Shown piece after piece: positions 8,984-17,951 of a stretch of DNA of 64,000 nucleotides. Each line of letters starts with the position of its first letter. Within the stretch, counting starts at the first letter, position 1. Origin of the DNA: CAMLIZ01 sp966212505 (GTDB lineage: Bacteria; Pseudomonadota; Gammaproteobacteria; Burkholderiales; Burkholderiaceae_C); NCBI GenBank assembly GCA_966212505.1, contig CBIHRS010000004.1, positions 135,807 to 199,806 of the forward strand, in the 5' to 3' direction. The notes under the pieces are model-generated. The model saw nothing but the letters and a program-made list of their open reading frames with translations. It was not told the origin of the DNA and did no database searches. A program made the translations under genes and the position numbers.

Positions 8984-9787
8984 TCACGGCAGCGTGATCG
9001 TCACGTTGGCCACGCGCGGGGCCAGCTTCACGACCTGCGAATAGGCCGCCAGCTGCTTGTTGGCCGCACTGCCAAGCGAGGCGCGCAGGCCGACGAAGGC
9101 CAGCAGGCCGCACAACGCGAACACCGCGCACACCACCCAGAGCGGCACGTCGCTGCGCAGCGCATGCACCACGCGATCGGGCAGCATGCCATGCGGCGCG
9201 AAGCCTGGCCGCGTGCCGCGCAGGTGGGCGATCTCGTCGCCCAGCCGCACGGTCAGGTAGTTGAGCTTCTCGGTACCCTCGAGCAGGTACTTGCCCTGGA
9301 AGCCCAGCAGCAGGCACATGTGGAACACCTCGAGCACCTGCAGCTTGGCCGCGCCCTGGCGGCGCAGCTGCTCCAGCCGCTCGAAGAAGTTCTCGCCGGC
9401 GAGCTGGTCACCGAAGTACTCGAGCTGCAACGGGCGCAGCTGCCATTCGTCGCGGATCTTGAACTGCGACATCAGGATGGTCTCGTCGACCAGCGCGCAG
9501 AACGCGTACTTGGCGTTGTAGACGTCTTCGGCGCCGCACTCGAGCTTGCGGGTGCCGCGCTCGAACTGCGTGAGGAAATCGCGCACCCGCTGGCGGAATT
9601 CTTCGCCCGACGTGGGTGCATGCCGGTTCTTCAGCAGGAACAGCATGTAGAAGCCGTCGTACATCAGGTCCAGCATCGAGCGCGCATCGGCGATCAGCAC
9701 GCCGCTGCGCGGCTGGGCCGCCGCAGCCGCCGCCGCGCCGCCGCTGGCGCCGAAGAGCGAAGGTGCAGATGAAGTTTGGGGAGCCAT
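8984..9787 (-). CDS. tssL: TssL (DotU), T6SS inner-membrane protein
   Basis: 267 residues. An N-terminal cytoplasmic DotU domain (LMYDGFYMLFLLKNRHAPTS, then AFCALVDETILMSQF, LEYFGDQLAGENFFERL and LEVFHMCLLLGFQGKYL) is followed by one C-terminal membrane helix (VPLWVVCAVFALCGLLAFVGL). About 30 periplasmic residues remain at the end. There is no C-terminal OmpA extension, so this is the short form that relies on a separate peptidoglycan-binding protein, matching the OmpA-domain gene at the left edge. The ATG at 9787 was preferred over a TTG two codons upstream. It follows tssK by 9 bp. TssL forms the membrane platform with TssM. Confidence 0.95.
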   Translation of the reverse strand: MAPQTSSAPSLFGASGGAAAAAAAQPRSGVLIADARSMLDLMYDGFYMLFLLKNRHAPTSGEEFRQRVRDFLTQFERGTRKLECGAEDVYNAKYAFCALVDETILMSQFKIRDEWQLRPLQLEYFGDQLAGENFFERLEQLRRQGAAKLQVLEVFHMCLLLGFQGKYLLEGTEKLNYLTVRLGDEIAHLRGTRPGFAPHGMLPDRVVHALRSDVPLWVVCAVFALCGLLAFVGLRASLGSAANKQLAAYSQVVKLAPRVANVTITLP

Positions 9788-9796
9788 GGTCAACGA

Positions 9797-11146
9797 CTAG
9801 GACGCCACCGCCACCAGCTCGAGCTGGAGTCCGGCGATGTTGCTGGGAACGTAGATCGACACCGACTGCGCCTGCAGCATGCGTTCGTACAGCGAGCCGC
9901 GCGGTTCGAGCAGGAAGTAGAAGTGGCCCGGCCGCACCGGCACCGCCGCCGGCACCTGCGGCGCATGCGTGAGCCGCACGCCGGGCATGGCCGACAGCAC
10001 CAGCTTCTCGACATCGTCCGGCGCGCCGACCTTGAAGCGCAGCGGCACCGCCTCGACCAGCTCGCTCGGCTGCATGGTGGCGGCCACACCGAGATAGAGG
10101 TGCGAGGCGGGCGTGATCTTCTCGGAATCGAGGCGCCCCTGGTGGAACGAGGGCCGCGCCTCTTCGAGCGCGATCGCGAAGTAGCGTGTCGAGATCACGG
10201 TCTCGAGCAGCTCTCGCACGATGTGGTCGAGCTTGGCGAACGACGGGCCGGGGTTGTCGTGCTGATAGGCCGGCAGGTCGGCCAGCGTGAAGCTGCGCGA
10301 GAAGGTCATCAGCGCGCCGGCCAGCTCGAGCAGCCGCTCGAACAGCCGCTCGGGATGCAGCTTCGGGTTCTGCAGGTAGTGCGACAGCCCCGCGAAGGCC
10401 GCACTCGCGGTGTGCAGCAGCCAGAACGAGGCCACGTCGCCTGAGCGGAACTCGATGATGTTCTTCGACGGCTCGCGATGGAAGCCGTAGAGCGCATCGA
10501 CCTTGGCCTGCAGCACGTCGAGCAGGCGGCGCAGCGCGCCGTGCAGGATCGGCGAGGCCGCGATCGACACGCAGGGCGGCACGAAGCGCGCGTCGACCTC
10601 CCAGTCGCCGGTGGAGGTGCGCTTGATGCGCAGCAGCGGCAGGTTCACCAGGTGGTCGCGCGGCTCGCCCTCGGCCAGCAGGCGCACGCTCTTGCGCAGC
10701 GTGGTCACCTCGGCCTCGGCGGCGCCGGTGAACCAGTCGGTCGCCGGCTCGTTGTGCTGCACGAAGCGCACGCCGGTGGCAGCCTCCTCGCCGGTGGCGG
10801 CGAAGTTGCTGCCGATGCCGCGCATCGGCGCCATCGCCAGATGGAACTGCAGGCTCGTGGTGTTGGCCTGCAGCGAGCCCAGCGACACCGGCGGCGGCAG
10901 TTCGTCGTCGTGCGGCGCGTTGTAGATCTCGCCATCGGGAAACACGACCTGCAGCTCGGTCAGCCGCAGCACGCCGGCCTGCAGCGCATCGGCCGCGACC
11001 TTGACCGAGCGCACGCCCCACGCATACGGATGCAGCGTGCGCGCCATCTCGACCAGGCGGCCTTCGTGGTAGGCATCCTGCCGCTGGAAGTGCTGCGGCC
11101 GAAGGAACAGGCCTTCGCCCCACAGCACTTTCGGTGAATGAATCAA
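9797..11146 (-). CDS. tssK: TssK, T6SS baseplate-membrane connector
   Basis: 449 residues, the usual TssK length. The N-terminus carries the family hallmark (KVLWGEGLFLRPQHFQRQD), and the rest matches the family layout of shoulder, neck and receptor-binding head. The start is a TTG at 11146, supported by GAGGAG six bases upstream and by the position of the conserved N-terminus; no ATG is available near it. TssK trimers join the TssFG baseplate wedges to TssL/TssM. It follows tssJ by 28 bp and precedes tssL by 9 bp, giving the common tssJ-K-L order. Confidence 0.95.
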   Translation of the reverse strand: MIHSPKVLWGEGLFLRPQHFQRQDAYHEGRLVEMARTLHPYAWGVRSVKVAADALQAGVLRLTELQVVFPDGEIYNAPHDDELPPPVSLGSLQANTTSLQFHLAMAPMRGIGSNFAATGEEAATGVRFVQHNEPATDWFTGAAEAEVTTLRKSVRLLAEGEPRDHLVNLPLLRIKRTSTGDWEVDARFVPPCVSIAASPILHGALRRLLDVLQAKVDALYGFHREPSKNIIEFRSGDVASFWLLHTASAAFAGLSHYLQNPKLHPERLFERLLELAGALMTFSRSFTLADLPAYQHDNPGPSFAKLDHIVRELLETVISTRYFAIALEEARPSFHQGRLDSEKITPASHLYLGVAATMQPSELVEAVPLRFKVGAPDDVEKLVLSAMPGVRLTHAPQVPAAVPVRPGHFYFLLEPRGSLYERMLQAQSVSIYVPSNIAGLQLELVAVAS

Positions 11147-11174
11147 GCGGTACTCCTCGTTCGCATCTGTGGGC

Positions 11175-11840
11175 TCAGGGGGTGCAGCGCACGCCACCCA
11201 GCATCTTGGGATCGATCTGCACCTCGAGCGGCTGGCCGGTGGAGACAGTAAGCGCGCAGCCATGCGCGCCGAGCACCAGGCCCGTCTTCTCGGCAGCGCC
11301 GGCATCGAAGGCGAACTTCCAGCGCTGCGCCGCCGGGGCATTGAACAGCCCGACGATACCGATGGCGGTGGCTTCGCGCACCACCTTCTCGTCGACCTCG
11401 TAGCGCTGGCCGGGAACCAGCAGCACCTCACGCATGTCGATCACGTCATCGCCCAGGGCTTCCTTTTCGCGCCCGCCGCCGGCGAAGGCTTCATACGGTG
11501 CCTGCAGGAATGCCGACGAGCTCTTGAGCTTGTAGATGCGCAGCACCAGCGACAGCGGCTGGTTCGCCGCATCGTGGTTGAGTTCCTTCTGCGCGAACAC
11601 GCGCAGGCTGACCTTGCGCGGCAGGCGCAACGCTTCGGCTTGCGGCACCTGTGGCAACGCAGGGGGCTCGGGCTTCTTCAGGCCGGTGGCTTCCAGCGCC
11701 TTCTTGGTCCAGTCGCCCAATGCTTCGTCGGCGACCTTGGTCGCCGCGCAGCCGCCGAGCGCCATGGCGCACAGCAACAACAGGCCGGCACGAAGCCGCC
11801 TCGGCACCTTGTTGTGATGATCAGCTCGACACACCTTCAT
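11175..11840 (-). CDS. tssJ: TssJ, T6SS outer-membrane lipoprotein
   Basis: 221 residues from the ATG at 11840 (MKVCRAD), which has a GGTGAG ribosome-binding site. The signal peptide ends in a lipobox (MALGGC) with Cys near residue 31. The mature part has the TssJ (VasD) pattern: VSLRVFAQKELNHDAANQP, VLRIYKLKS, then VLLVPGQRYEVDE and VGLFN. TssJ tethers the periplasmic tip of TssM to the outer membrane. It is the first gene of the minus-strand arm and is divergent from the TPR lipoprotein gene. The mature region is slightly longer than usual before the first strand (DWTKKALEATGLKKPEPP). Confidence 0.92.
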   Translation of the reverse strand: MKVCRADHHNKVPRRLRAGLLLLCAMALGGCAATKVADEALGDWTKKALEATGLKKPEPPALPQVPQAEALRLPRKVSLRVFAQKELNHDAANQPLSLVLRIYKLKSSSAFLQAPYEAFAGGGREKEALGDDVIDMREVLLVPGQRYEVDEKVVREATAIGIVGLFNAPAAQRWKFAFDAGAAEKTGLVLGAHGCALTVSTGQPLEVQIDPKMLGGVRCTP

Positions 11841-12138
11841 GCGACTCACCGGTGCTCGCAAAGACGCGCGATGCACGCGTCCTCCCCCTTGTAAAGGCGG
11901 CGAGTTTAATCACGCGCCCGTCGCTTCAGCATCCCGCACAAGAGGGGTCCGGATACATCCGCACGATGCATTTACGTTGATTACAGACCGTCACACAAAT
12001 ACATCCCCATTTCGAGGGGTTAGCTACTTTCAAGGGGGTCCCAAGCGCTGATGCGACAGATATATTGCGCAGGCCTTCAGCGAGAGCGCGACGCCCTCGC
12101 AAGAAGTAGAAGGTGAATGAACTGAGGGAGAACAGCGC
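11841..12138. promoter_or_regulatory. Divergent control region between the two T6SS arms
   Basis: This 298-bp gap must hold the promoters for both arms. It is clearly AT-richer than the flanking genes. ATACATCC occurs twice (11953-11960 and 11999-12006), and an inverted repeat CCCC-N7-GGGG is centred near 12012. A TTGATT (11977-11982) followed after 17 bp by TACATC is a weak sigma-70-like match on the plus strand. I found no convincing sigma-54 site. The exact promoters cannot be called from sequence alone. Confidence 0.45.
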
Positions 12139-12858
12139 GTGCTGCGTTGCTTGATGAATGGCTCGACACGAGCCTCTTTGGCCGAGGGTGGCAAAGCCCC
12201 GGCCTCCTTGCGGACCCCCGCCCTGCTGCTTGCAGCGGCAATTCTCTCGGGCTGCACCACCATGGGCCCCAAGGTCGCTGAAGCACCCCAGCCCCCTTAC
12301 GAACAGTTGCTCGAAGACGGGCGCGAAGCCCAGAAAGCCGGCAACCAGATGCAAGCGCTGGAAGCCTGGCGCGCAGCGGCCAAGCAGAATCCTTCCGCCA
12401 AGGAGCCGTGGCTTCGCATGGCCCAGATGCACTTCGATGCGGCCGACTACGGCAATGCCATCACCGCCGCGCAGGAAGTACTGCACCGCGACTCCACCGA
12501 TGCCGTCGCCAACGGCCTGCTCGCGGTGAGCGGCCTGCGCGTGTCGTCCGAAGCGCTGGCGCGCATGCACACCGACAACCTGCAGGGATCCACCCGCAAC
12601 GAAGCCGAGTCGCTGGCGCGGACACTGCGTGAACTGCTCGGCGCACCGGTGCTGGTGCCCCAGCCGGCGAACGCGGCCACGGCATCAGCCACCGCCCGTC
12701 CTGCACGCAGCGCCAAGCCGCCGGTCGCCAAAGCCTCCGAGGCGGCCGCCCCGGCCGTCGCCGCAAAGCCGCCTACTTCCAAGCCCGCCGACGCGCCCGC
12801 CGCGCCCAAGGCCACCGCCCAAGCGCCCTCGCGCGATCCGTTCGGCGCGCTGCGCTGA
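12139..12858 (+). CDS. TPR-containing lipoprotein heading the tssBC arm
   Basis: 239 residues from a GTG at 12139 with GAGGGAG eight bases upstream; an in-frame ATG at 12154 lacks such a site. A signal peptide ends in a lipobox (AAAILSGC, Cys near residue 39). About 100 residues of TPR-like helical repeats follow (EDGREAQKAGNQMQALEAW, then AKEPWLRMAQMHFDAADYGNAI). A long Ala/Pro/Lys-rich C-terminal tail ends in DPFGALR. Small TPR lipoproteins are often found at the front of Burkholderiales tssBC operons, where they may help assemble or stabilise the envelope complex. The role here is inferred from position; the lipoprotein nature is seen directly. Confidence 0.8.
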   Translation: MLRCLMNGSTRASLAEGGKAPASLRTPALLLAAAILSGCTTMGPKVAEAPQPPYEQLLEDGREAQKAGNQMQALEAWRAAAKQNPSAKEPWLRMAQMHFDAADYGNAITAAQEVLHRDSTDAVANGLLAVSGLRVSSEALARMHTDNLQGSTRNEAESLARTLRELLGAPVLVPQPANAATASATARPARSAKPPVAKASEAAAPAVAAKPPTSKPADAPAAPKATAQAPSRDPFGALR

Positions 12859-12891
12859 GCCCCACCCACTTCATCAGCGAAGAGATTTCCC

Positions 12892-13401
12892 ATGGCCAAG
12901 AAAGACAGCATCCAGAAGCGGCTCGAGAAGGTCCGCCCGCCGCGCGTGCAGCTGACCTACGACGTCGAGAAGGGCGATGCGATCGAGCAGAAGGAGCTGC
13001 CGTTCGTGATGGGCGTGCTGGCCGACCTGTCGGGCAATCCGAAGGAGCCGCTGCCCAAGCTGCGCGACCGCAAGTTCGTCAATGTCGACCTCGACAACTT
13101 CGACGAAGTGATGAAGGGCATGGCGCCGCGCGCGACCTACCGCGTCAAGAACGAGCTCAGCCCCGAGGGCGGCGAGTTCGCGGTCGACATGACCTTCGAG
13201 AAGATCGAAGACTTCCGCCCCGAAGCGGTGGCGCAGAAGGTCGAGCCGCTGCGCAAGCTGCTCGAGGCCCGCACCAAGCTGGCCGACCTGCGCAACAAGC
13301 TGGCGGGCAACGAGAAGCTCGAAGACATCCTGAATGACGTGCTGACCAGCACCGAGAAGCTTGCCGAGCTCGGCAAGGAAGCCAACGCGACGGAGAAGTA
13401 A
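12892..13401 (+). CDS. tssB: TssB, T6SS contractile sheath small subunit
   Basis: 169 residues, full length. The family pattern is present from the start (KDSIQKRLEKVRPPRVQLTY) through ELPFVMGVLADLSG, DRKFVNVDLDNFDEVMKGM and the C-terminal helix region (LADLRNKLAGNEKLEDIL). TssB and TssC form the tubular sheath whose contraction drives the Hcp-VgrG needle; ClpV recycles it. The ATG at 12892 is 33 bp after the lipoprotein gene. The tssC start follows after a 3-bp gap, so the two subunits are made together. Confidence 0.97.
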   Translation: MAKKDSIQKRLEKVRPPRVQLTYDVEKGDAIEQKELPFVMGVLADLSGNPKEPLPKLRDRKFVNVDLDNFDEVMKGMAPRATYRVKNELSPEGGEFAVDMTFEKIEDFRPEAVAQKVEPLRKLLEARTKLADLRNKLAGNEKLEDILNDVLTSTEKLAELGKEANATEK

Positions 13402-13404
13402 TCC

Positions 13405-14892
13405 ATGAACGCACCTGTGCTCCAGGAATCGCGCGCCGCCGCAGCGGCCGAAGCCTCCGGCCTGCTCGACGACATCGTCGCGCAGAGCAAGGTCGCCTCT
13501 TCCACCGCCGAACACGCGCGTGCCAAGGACCTGATCTCCGAGCTGGTCAAGGAGGTCATGCAAGGCACGGTCGTGATGTCGAACAACCTCTCGGCCACGC
13601 TGGATGCCCGCGTCGCCGAGCTCGACCGCCTGATCTCGGCCCAGCTGTCGGCCGTGATGCATGCGCCCGAATTTCAGCAGCTCGAAAGCACCTGGACCGG
13701 CCTGCACTACCTGTGCAAGCACACGTCGACCGGCGAGTCGATGAAGATCAAGGTGATGAACGCGTCGAAGAAGGACCTCGTCCGCGACTTCAAGACCGCG
13801 ATCGACTTCGACCAGAGCGCGCTGTTCAAGAAGGTCTACGAAGAAGAATTCGGCACCTTCGGCGGCTCGCCGTTCGGCGCGCTGATCGGCGACTACCAGA
13901 TCACCCGCCAGCCCGAGGACATGTATTTCGTCGAGCAGATGTCGCATGTGGCGGCCGCGGCCCACGCGCCCTTCATCTCGGCATCGTCGCCCGAGCTGTT
14001 CGGCCTCGAGAGCTTCACCGAGCTGGGCAAGCCGCGCGACCTGTCGAAGGTGTTCGACACCGTCGAATACGCGAAGTGGAAGTCGTTCCGCGAGTCGGAG
14101 GATTCGCGCTACGTCGGCCTCACCCTGCCGCGCTTCCTCGGCCGCCTGCCTTACAACCCCAAGGACGGGACGGTCACCGAAGGCTTCAACTTCGTCGAGG
14201 ACGTCGACGGCAACGATCACTCCAAGTACCTGTGGGTCAACACGGCGTACGCCTTCGGCGCCCGCCTGGTGGCGGCCTTCGAGAGCTACGGCTGGTGCGC
14301 GGCGATCCGCGGCGTCGAGGGTGGCGGCCTGGTCGAAGACCTGCCGACCCACACCTTCAAGACCGACGACGGCGAGGTGGCGCTGAAGTGCCCCACCGAG
14401 ATCTCGATCACCGACCGCCGCGAGAAGGAGCTGAGCGACCTCGGTTTCATCCCGCTGGTGCACTGCAAGAACACCGACTACGCGGCGTTCTTCGGCGCGC
14501 AGTCGGCACAGAAGGCCAAGAAGTACGACAGCGACGCGGCCAACGCCAATGCGGCACTGTCGGCCCAGCTGCAGTACATGTTCGCCGTCTGCCGCATCGC
14601 CCACTACATGAAGGCGATGATGCGCGACAAGATCGGCAGCTTCGCGTCGGCTGCCAACGTCGAAGACTTCCTGAACCGCTGGATCAGCCAGTACGTCACG
14701 TCCGACGACAACGCCACGCAGGCCGTCAAGGCGCAGTACCCGCTGCGCGAGGCCAGTGTGCAGGTCACCGAAGTTCCGGGACGGCCCGGCGTGTACCGCG
14801 CGGTGTCGTTCGTTCGGCCGCACTTCCAGCTCGACGAACTCTCGGTCTCGCTGCGCCTGGTGGCCGAGCTGCCGCAAGGCAACCGCGGTTGA
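13405..14892 (+). CDS. tssC: TssC, T6SS contractile sheath large subunit
   Basis: 495 residues, typical length. Features include the long N-terminal helix region (LSATLDARVAELDRLISAQL), the conserved HAPEFQQLESTWTGLHYLC segment, FGALIGDYQITRQPEDM, and RFLGRLPYNP followed by a sheath-core domain. It ends with LDELSVSLRLVAELPQ. It packs with TssB into the sheath. No fusion or truncation is seen. Downstream is a 73-bp gap before hcp that includes a short inverted repeat (GGGTC-N8-GACCC, 14906-14923). Confidence 0.97.
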   Translation: MNAPVLQESRAAAAAEASGLLDDIVAQSKVASSTAEHARAKDLISELVKEVMQGTVVMSNNLSATLDARVAELDRLISAQLSAVMHAPEFQQLESTWTGLHYLCKHTSTGESMKIKVMNASKKDLVRDFKTAIDFDQSALFKKVYEEEFGTFGGSPFGALIGDYQITRQPEDMYFVEQMSHVAAAAHAPFISASSPELFGLESFTELGKPRDLSKVFDTVEYAKWKSFRESEDSRYVGLTLPRFLGRLPYNPKDGTVTEGFNFVEDVDGNDHSKYLWVNTAYAFGARLVAAFESYGWCAAIRGVEGGGLVEDLPTHTFKTDDGEVALKCPTEISITDRREKELSDLGFIPLVHCKNTDYAAFFGAQSAQKAKKYDSDAANANAALSAQLQYMFAVCRIAHYMKAMMRDKIGSFASAANVEDFLNRWISQYVTSDDNATQAVKAQYPLREASVQVTEVPGRPGVYRAVSFVRPHFQLDELSVSLRLVAELPQGNRG

Positions 14893-14965
14893 TGCAGTAC
14901 GGAGCGGGTCCCGTTTTCGACCCATGTTGCCCTGAGAGGGGTATTACCACCTGAGTGGAGGAAAG

Positions 14966-15517
14966 ATGAAAGATATCTACGTCGTTTTCAAGAATGGCGA
15001 CATCAAGGGTGAGACCCGTGATGCCAAGCACTCGGCCGACAAGGCCATCGAAGTCCAGTCGTGGGCACACGTGATCCAGCAGCCGAAGTCGGCCACCGCG
15101 TCGACCGCCGGCGGCCACACCGCGGAGCGCACCGAGCACGGCGAAATGATCTTCACGAAGGACATCGACGCCGCCAGCACCAAGCTGTGGCAAGCCGCTT
15201 CGGCCGGTACCGTCTACAAGGACGTGGAGATCTACTTCTACCGCGCCCTGGGCGGTTCGGACACCACGCAGACCGGCAACAAGCGCGTCAACTACCTGAA
15301 GATCCAGCTGAAGAACGTGCTGGTGAGCAAGGTCGAGGTGAACATCGGCGGCCACGGTGCCACCAGCGCCGACGAGATCCCGACCGAGACCTTCGGCCTG
15401 CGCTACTCCGCGGTGCAGTGGACCTACAACGACTCGCCGCTGGATGGCGCGTCGCAGAAGAACACCAACGTGTCCGGCATGTGGAACCTGGCCAAGAACG
15501 AAGTCAGCTTCAACTGA
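14966..15517 (+). CDS. hcp: Hcp (TssD), T6SS inner-tube protein
   Basis: 183 residues. The sequence carries Hcp-type beta strands (MKDIYVVFKNGDIKGETRD, then EVQSWAHVIQQP and KDVEIYFYRALGGSDT). The protein is slightly longer than the 160-170 residues common in other subfamilies. Hcp hexamers stack into the needle tube and are exported in bulk. The ATG has an excellent ribosome-binding site (GGAGGAAAG). The gene is followed at once by an intrinsic terminator, which should make an abundant short transcript for this high-demand protein. Confidence 0.96.
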   Translation: MKDIYVVFKNGDIKGETRDAKHSADKAIEVQSWAHVIQQPKSATASTAGGHTAERTEHGEMIFTKDIDAASTKLWQAASAGTVYKDVEIYFYRALGGSDTTQTGNKRVNYLKIQLKNVLVSKVEVNIGGHGATSADEIPTETFGLRYSAVQWTYNDSPLDGASQKNTNVSGMWNLAKNEVSFN

Positions 15518-15538
15518 TTTCGCACTTGGTGCAGTCGA

Positions 15539-15569
15539 AAGAGCGGTACTTGCTGCCGCTCTTTTTTTT
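15539..15569 (+). terminator. Intrinsic terminator between hcp and tssE
   Basis: A perfect 8-bp stem (AAGAGCGG at 15539-15546 with CCGCTCTT at 15556-15563) and a 9-base loop run into eight consecutive T residues (15562-15569). It lies 22 bp after the hcp stop and 21 bp before the tssE ATG. As it sits within a same-strand gene series, it probably acts as a partial terminator that sets the hcp to tssE ratio. Confidence 0.88.
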
Positions 15570-15589
15570 CTCTCGTCGTTGGAATCCCC

Positions 15590-16075
15590 ATGGTCCGCTT
15601 TGCGCCCTCCCTGCTCGATCGCCTGCTCGACGACGCGCCTCAGGCTCCGGCCGAGTACGCCACGCCGCAGGTCTCGCTCGAGCAGCTCAAGGACTCCGTG
15701 GTGCGCGACCTCGAGGCGCTGTTGAACGCGCGCTGCGGCCTGCGCCGCGACACGCTGTCGGAGCATCCCCAGGCCCAACGTTCGATCCTCAGCTTCGGCA
15801 TGCTCGATTTCTCGAGCATGAGCCTGGCCAACACCGATGAGCGCGACGCGATCTGCCGCGCGATCGAGAGCGCGATCAGCGCCCATGAGCCGCGCCTGAA
15901 GAACGTGCGCGTCGGCCTCGGGCAGGACAGCAGCATCAACCGCCTGCTGTTCACGATCCAGGCGCTGCTGGTGGCCAACCCGGCCCGCGAGCCGGTCAAC
16001 TTCAACGCGATGCTGCAGCCCTCGACCCAGCTCTACTCGGTGAGCAAGGCGCGGCGCAACGCAACGCTCAACTGA
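15590..16075 (+). CDS. tssE: TssE, T6SS baseplate gp25-like protein
   Basis: 161 residues, normal length. The gp25/lysozyme-like baseplate domain shows RFAPSLLDRLLDD at the N-terminus, SVVRDLEALLNARCG-type spacing in the middle (here DSVVRDLEALLNARCGLR), FGMLDFSSMSL, and a C-terminal EPVNFNAMLQ strand. In the family this protein joins TssF and TssG in wedge complexes and helps start sheath assembly. The ATG at 15590 follows the hcp terminator. The tssF start comes 13 bp after its stop. Confidence 0.94.
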   Translation: MVRFAPSLLDRLLDDAPQAPAEYATPQVSLEQLKDSVVRDLEALLNARCGLRRDTLSEHPQAQRSILSFGMLDFSSMSLANTDERDAICRAIESAISAHEPRLKNVRVGLGQDSSINRLLFTIQALLVANPAREPVNFNAMLQPSTQLYSVSKARRNATLN

Positions 16076-16088
16076 GCAGGAGCCGCGC

Positions 16089-17951
16089 GTGGACGACCTG
16101 CTGAACCATTACGAGCGCGAACTGGCCTTCCTGCGCCAGCGTGCCAAGGGCTTCGCCGAGCGCTATCCCAAGATCGCGGGCCGCCTGCAGGTCTCGAACG
16201 AGATCGCCGAAGACCCGCACGTCGAGCGGATGATCGAGTCGTTCGCGCTGCTCACCTCGCGCATCCACAAGCGGCTCGACGACGATTTCCCCCTCTTCAC
16301 CGAGACCTTTCTCGAGGTCCTGTACCCGCACTACCTGCGGCCGATGCCGGCGGCCTCGATCGTGCAATTCGATGCCGAGGGCGCACAGGCGCAGATGAGC
16401 GCGCCGGCCGTGGTGCCGCGCGGCACCGCGTTGCAGAGCAAGCCGATCCAGGGCGTGACCTGCCGCTTCCGCACCTGTGCCGACGTGACGCTGCTGCCGC
16501 TGAAGCTGGCCGCAGCGAGCTACCGGTCGGCCGTGTCGGCGCCCGCCGGCTCGCGGCTGCCGGAGCAGGCCACATCGATGTTGTCGCTGCGCTTCGAGCT
16601 GGTCTCGTCGCAGATGAATTTCGACGCGCTGGGCATCGAGCACCTGCGGCTCTACCTGGATGGCGAAGCGGCGCAGGTCAGCGCGTTGCGCGAGGCGCTG
16701 GCGGCGCGCACGGTCGGCGTGATGCTGCAGCTCGACGAGGTCGGCCCATGGATCGGCCCGCTGCGCCCGCGCGGAGGCGGCAAGAACCTGTTGCCTCGGC
16801 TGGCCGGCTTCGACGACGACGAAGCCCTGCTGGAAATCGATGCACGCTCGCATCCCGCCTACCGGCTGCTGACCGAATACTTCGCCTTCCCCGAGAAGTT
16901 CAACTTCATCGACCTGCCGTGGCCGCAGGAGGCGCTGCGCGGCAGCCCGCGCCGCAGCCTGACGCTGCACGTGCTGTTCTCGCAGGTGCGCAGCGATTCC
17001 GACCAGACCCGCCTGCTCGAGGGCGTGACGCCCAAGCAGTTCGTGCTGTCGTGCGCGCCGGTGATCAACCTCTTCAGGCAGCGCGCCGACCCGATCCGCG
17101 TCACGCACCAGGCCAGCGCCTATCCGTTGGTGGTCGATGCACGCCGGGCCTTCGGCTACGAGATCTACTCGATCGACAAGGTCTTCCGCGTGCAGCAGAC
17201 GCCGCAGGGCGACAGCGTGGTCGAGTTCCGGCCTTTCTACTCGCTGCAGCATTCCGACATCCACGACGCCGGCGGCCGCTACTGGCATGCGCACCGCGAC
17301 GAATCGCTGGCCGACCAGAGCCCCGGCTACGAGACCGAGCTTTCGATCGTCGATGTTGACTTCGACCCCGCGGCGCCGCAGGCCGACACGCTGTCGGTCG
17401 AGGTCACCGCGACCAACCGCGACCTGCCGCAGCTGCTGGCCATCGGCCATCCCGGCGGCGACCTCACGATGGAAGGCGGCAGCGTGGCCCGCGCGATCCG
17501 GCTGCTGCGCAAGCCCACCGCCACCGTTCGCTTCGAACGCGGCCGCGGTGCGCTGTGGCGGCTGATCTCGCACCTGTCGCTCAATCACCTGTCATTGGCA
17601 GCCGGGGGCGTGGAGGCAGTGCGCGAGATGCTGCGCCTGTATGACCTCACGCGCGCCGCGGCCAACCGGCGGCAGATCGACGGCATCAGCGCGCTCGACT
17701 TCAAGCCGACCACCGCCTGGCTGCCCGGCCAGCCCTTCGCCACCTTCGTGCGCGGCATGGAAGTGCGGATGACGCTCGACGAAGAGGCCTTCGTCGGCGC
17801 CGGCCTGTCGGTGTTCGTCGAGACGATGGACCGTTTCTTCGGCCTTTACGTGCACGCCAACAGCTTCACGCAGCTGGTCGTGCTGTCCGCCCGCAGTGGC
17901 GAGGAGTTGTTCAGATGTCCTCCGCGAAGCGGCGAGAGCCCGCTGGTGTGA
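16089..17951 (+). CDS. tssF: TssF, T6SS baseplate wedge protein
   Basis: 620 residues, typical. The GTG start at 16089 (reads DDLLNHYERELAFLRQ after the first residue) is preceded by GCAGGAG. Family motifs are FAERYPKIAGRLQ, DPHVERMIESFALLTSRIHKRLDDDFP and FTETFLEVLYPHYLRPMP near the N-terminus. EYFAFPEKFNFIDLPW lies centrally, and ESMDRFF-like VFVETMDRFFGLY is near the end. Two TssF with one TssG form each baseplate wedge around the VgrG hub. The 3' end overlaps tssG by 37 bp. Confidence 0.95.
   Translation: MDDLLNHYERELAFLRQRAKGFAERYPKIAGRLQVSNEIAEDPHVERMIESFALLTSRIHKRLDDDFPLFTETFLEVLYPHYLRPMPAASIVQFDAEGAQAQMSAPAVVPRGTALQSKPIQGVTCRFRTCADVTLLPLKLAAASYRSAVSAPAGSRLPEQATSMLSLRFELVSSQMNFDALGIEHLRLYLDGEAAQVSALREALAARTVGVMLQLDEVGPWIGPLRPRGGGKNLLPRLAGFDDDEALLEIDARSHPAYRLLTEYFAFPEKFNFIDLPWPQEALRGSPRRSLTLHVLFSQVRSDSDQTRLLEGVTPKQFVLSCAPVINLFRQRADPIRVTHQASAYPLVVDARRAFGYEIYSIDKVFRVQQTPQGDSVVEFRPFYSLQHSDIHDAGGRYWHAHRDESLADQSPGYETELSIVDVDFDPAAPQADTLSVEVTATNRDLPQLLAIGHPGGDLTMEGGSVARAIRLLRKPTATVRFERGRGALWRLISHLSLNHLSLAAGGVEAVREMLRLYDLTRAAANRRQIDGISALDFKPTTAWLPGQPFATFVRGMEVRMTLDEEAFVGAGLSVFVETMDRFFGLYVHANSFTQLVVLSARSGEELFRCPPRSGESPLV

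Noticed and set aside
11841..12138. Small ORFs of 60-110 codons in the divergent T6SS spacer
   Set aside because: They overlap tssJ or the lipoprotein gene, lack ribosome-binding sites and show no protein-like composition.
14906..14923. Inverted repeat GGGTC-N8-GACCC before hcp as a terminator or riboswitch
   Set aside because: The stem is only 5 bp with an 8-base loop and has no T-run; too weak to call.
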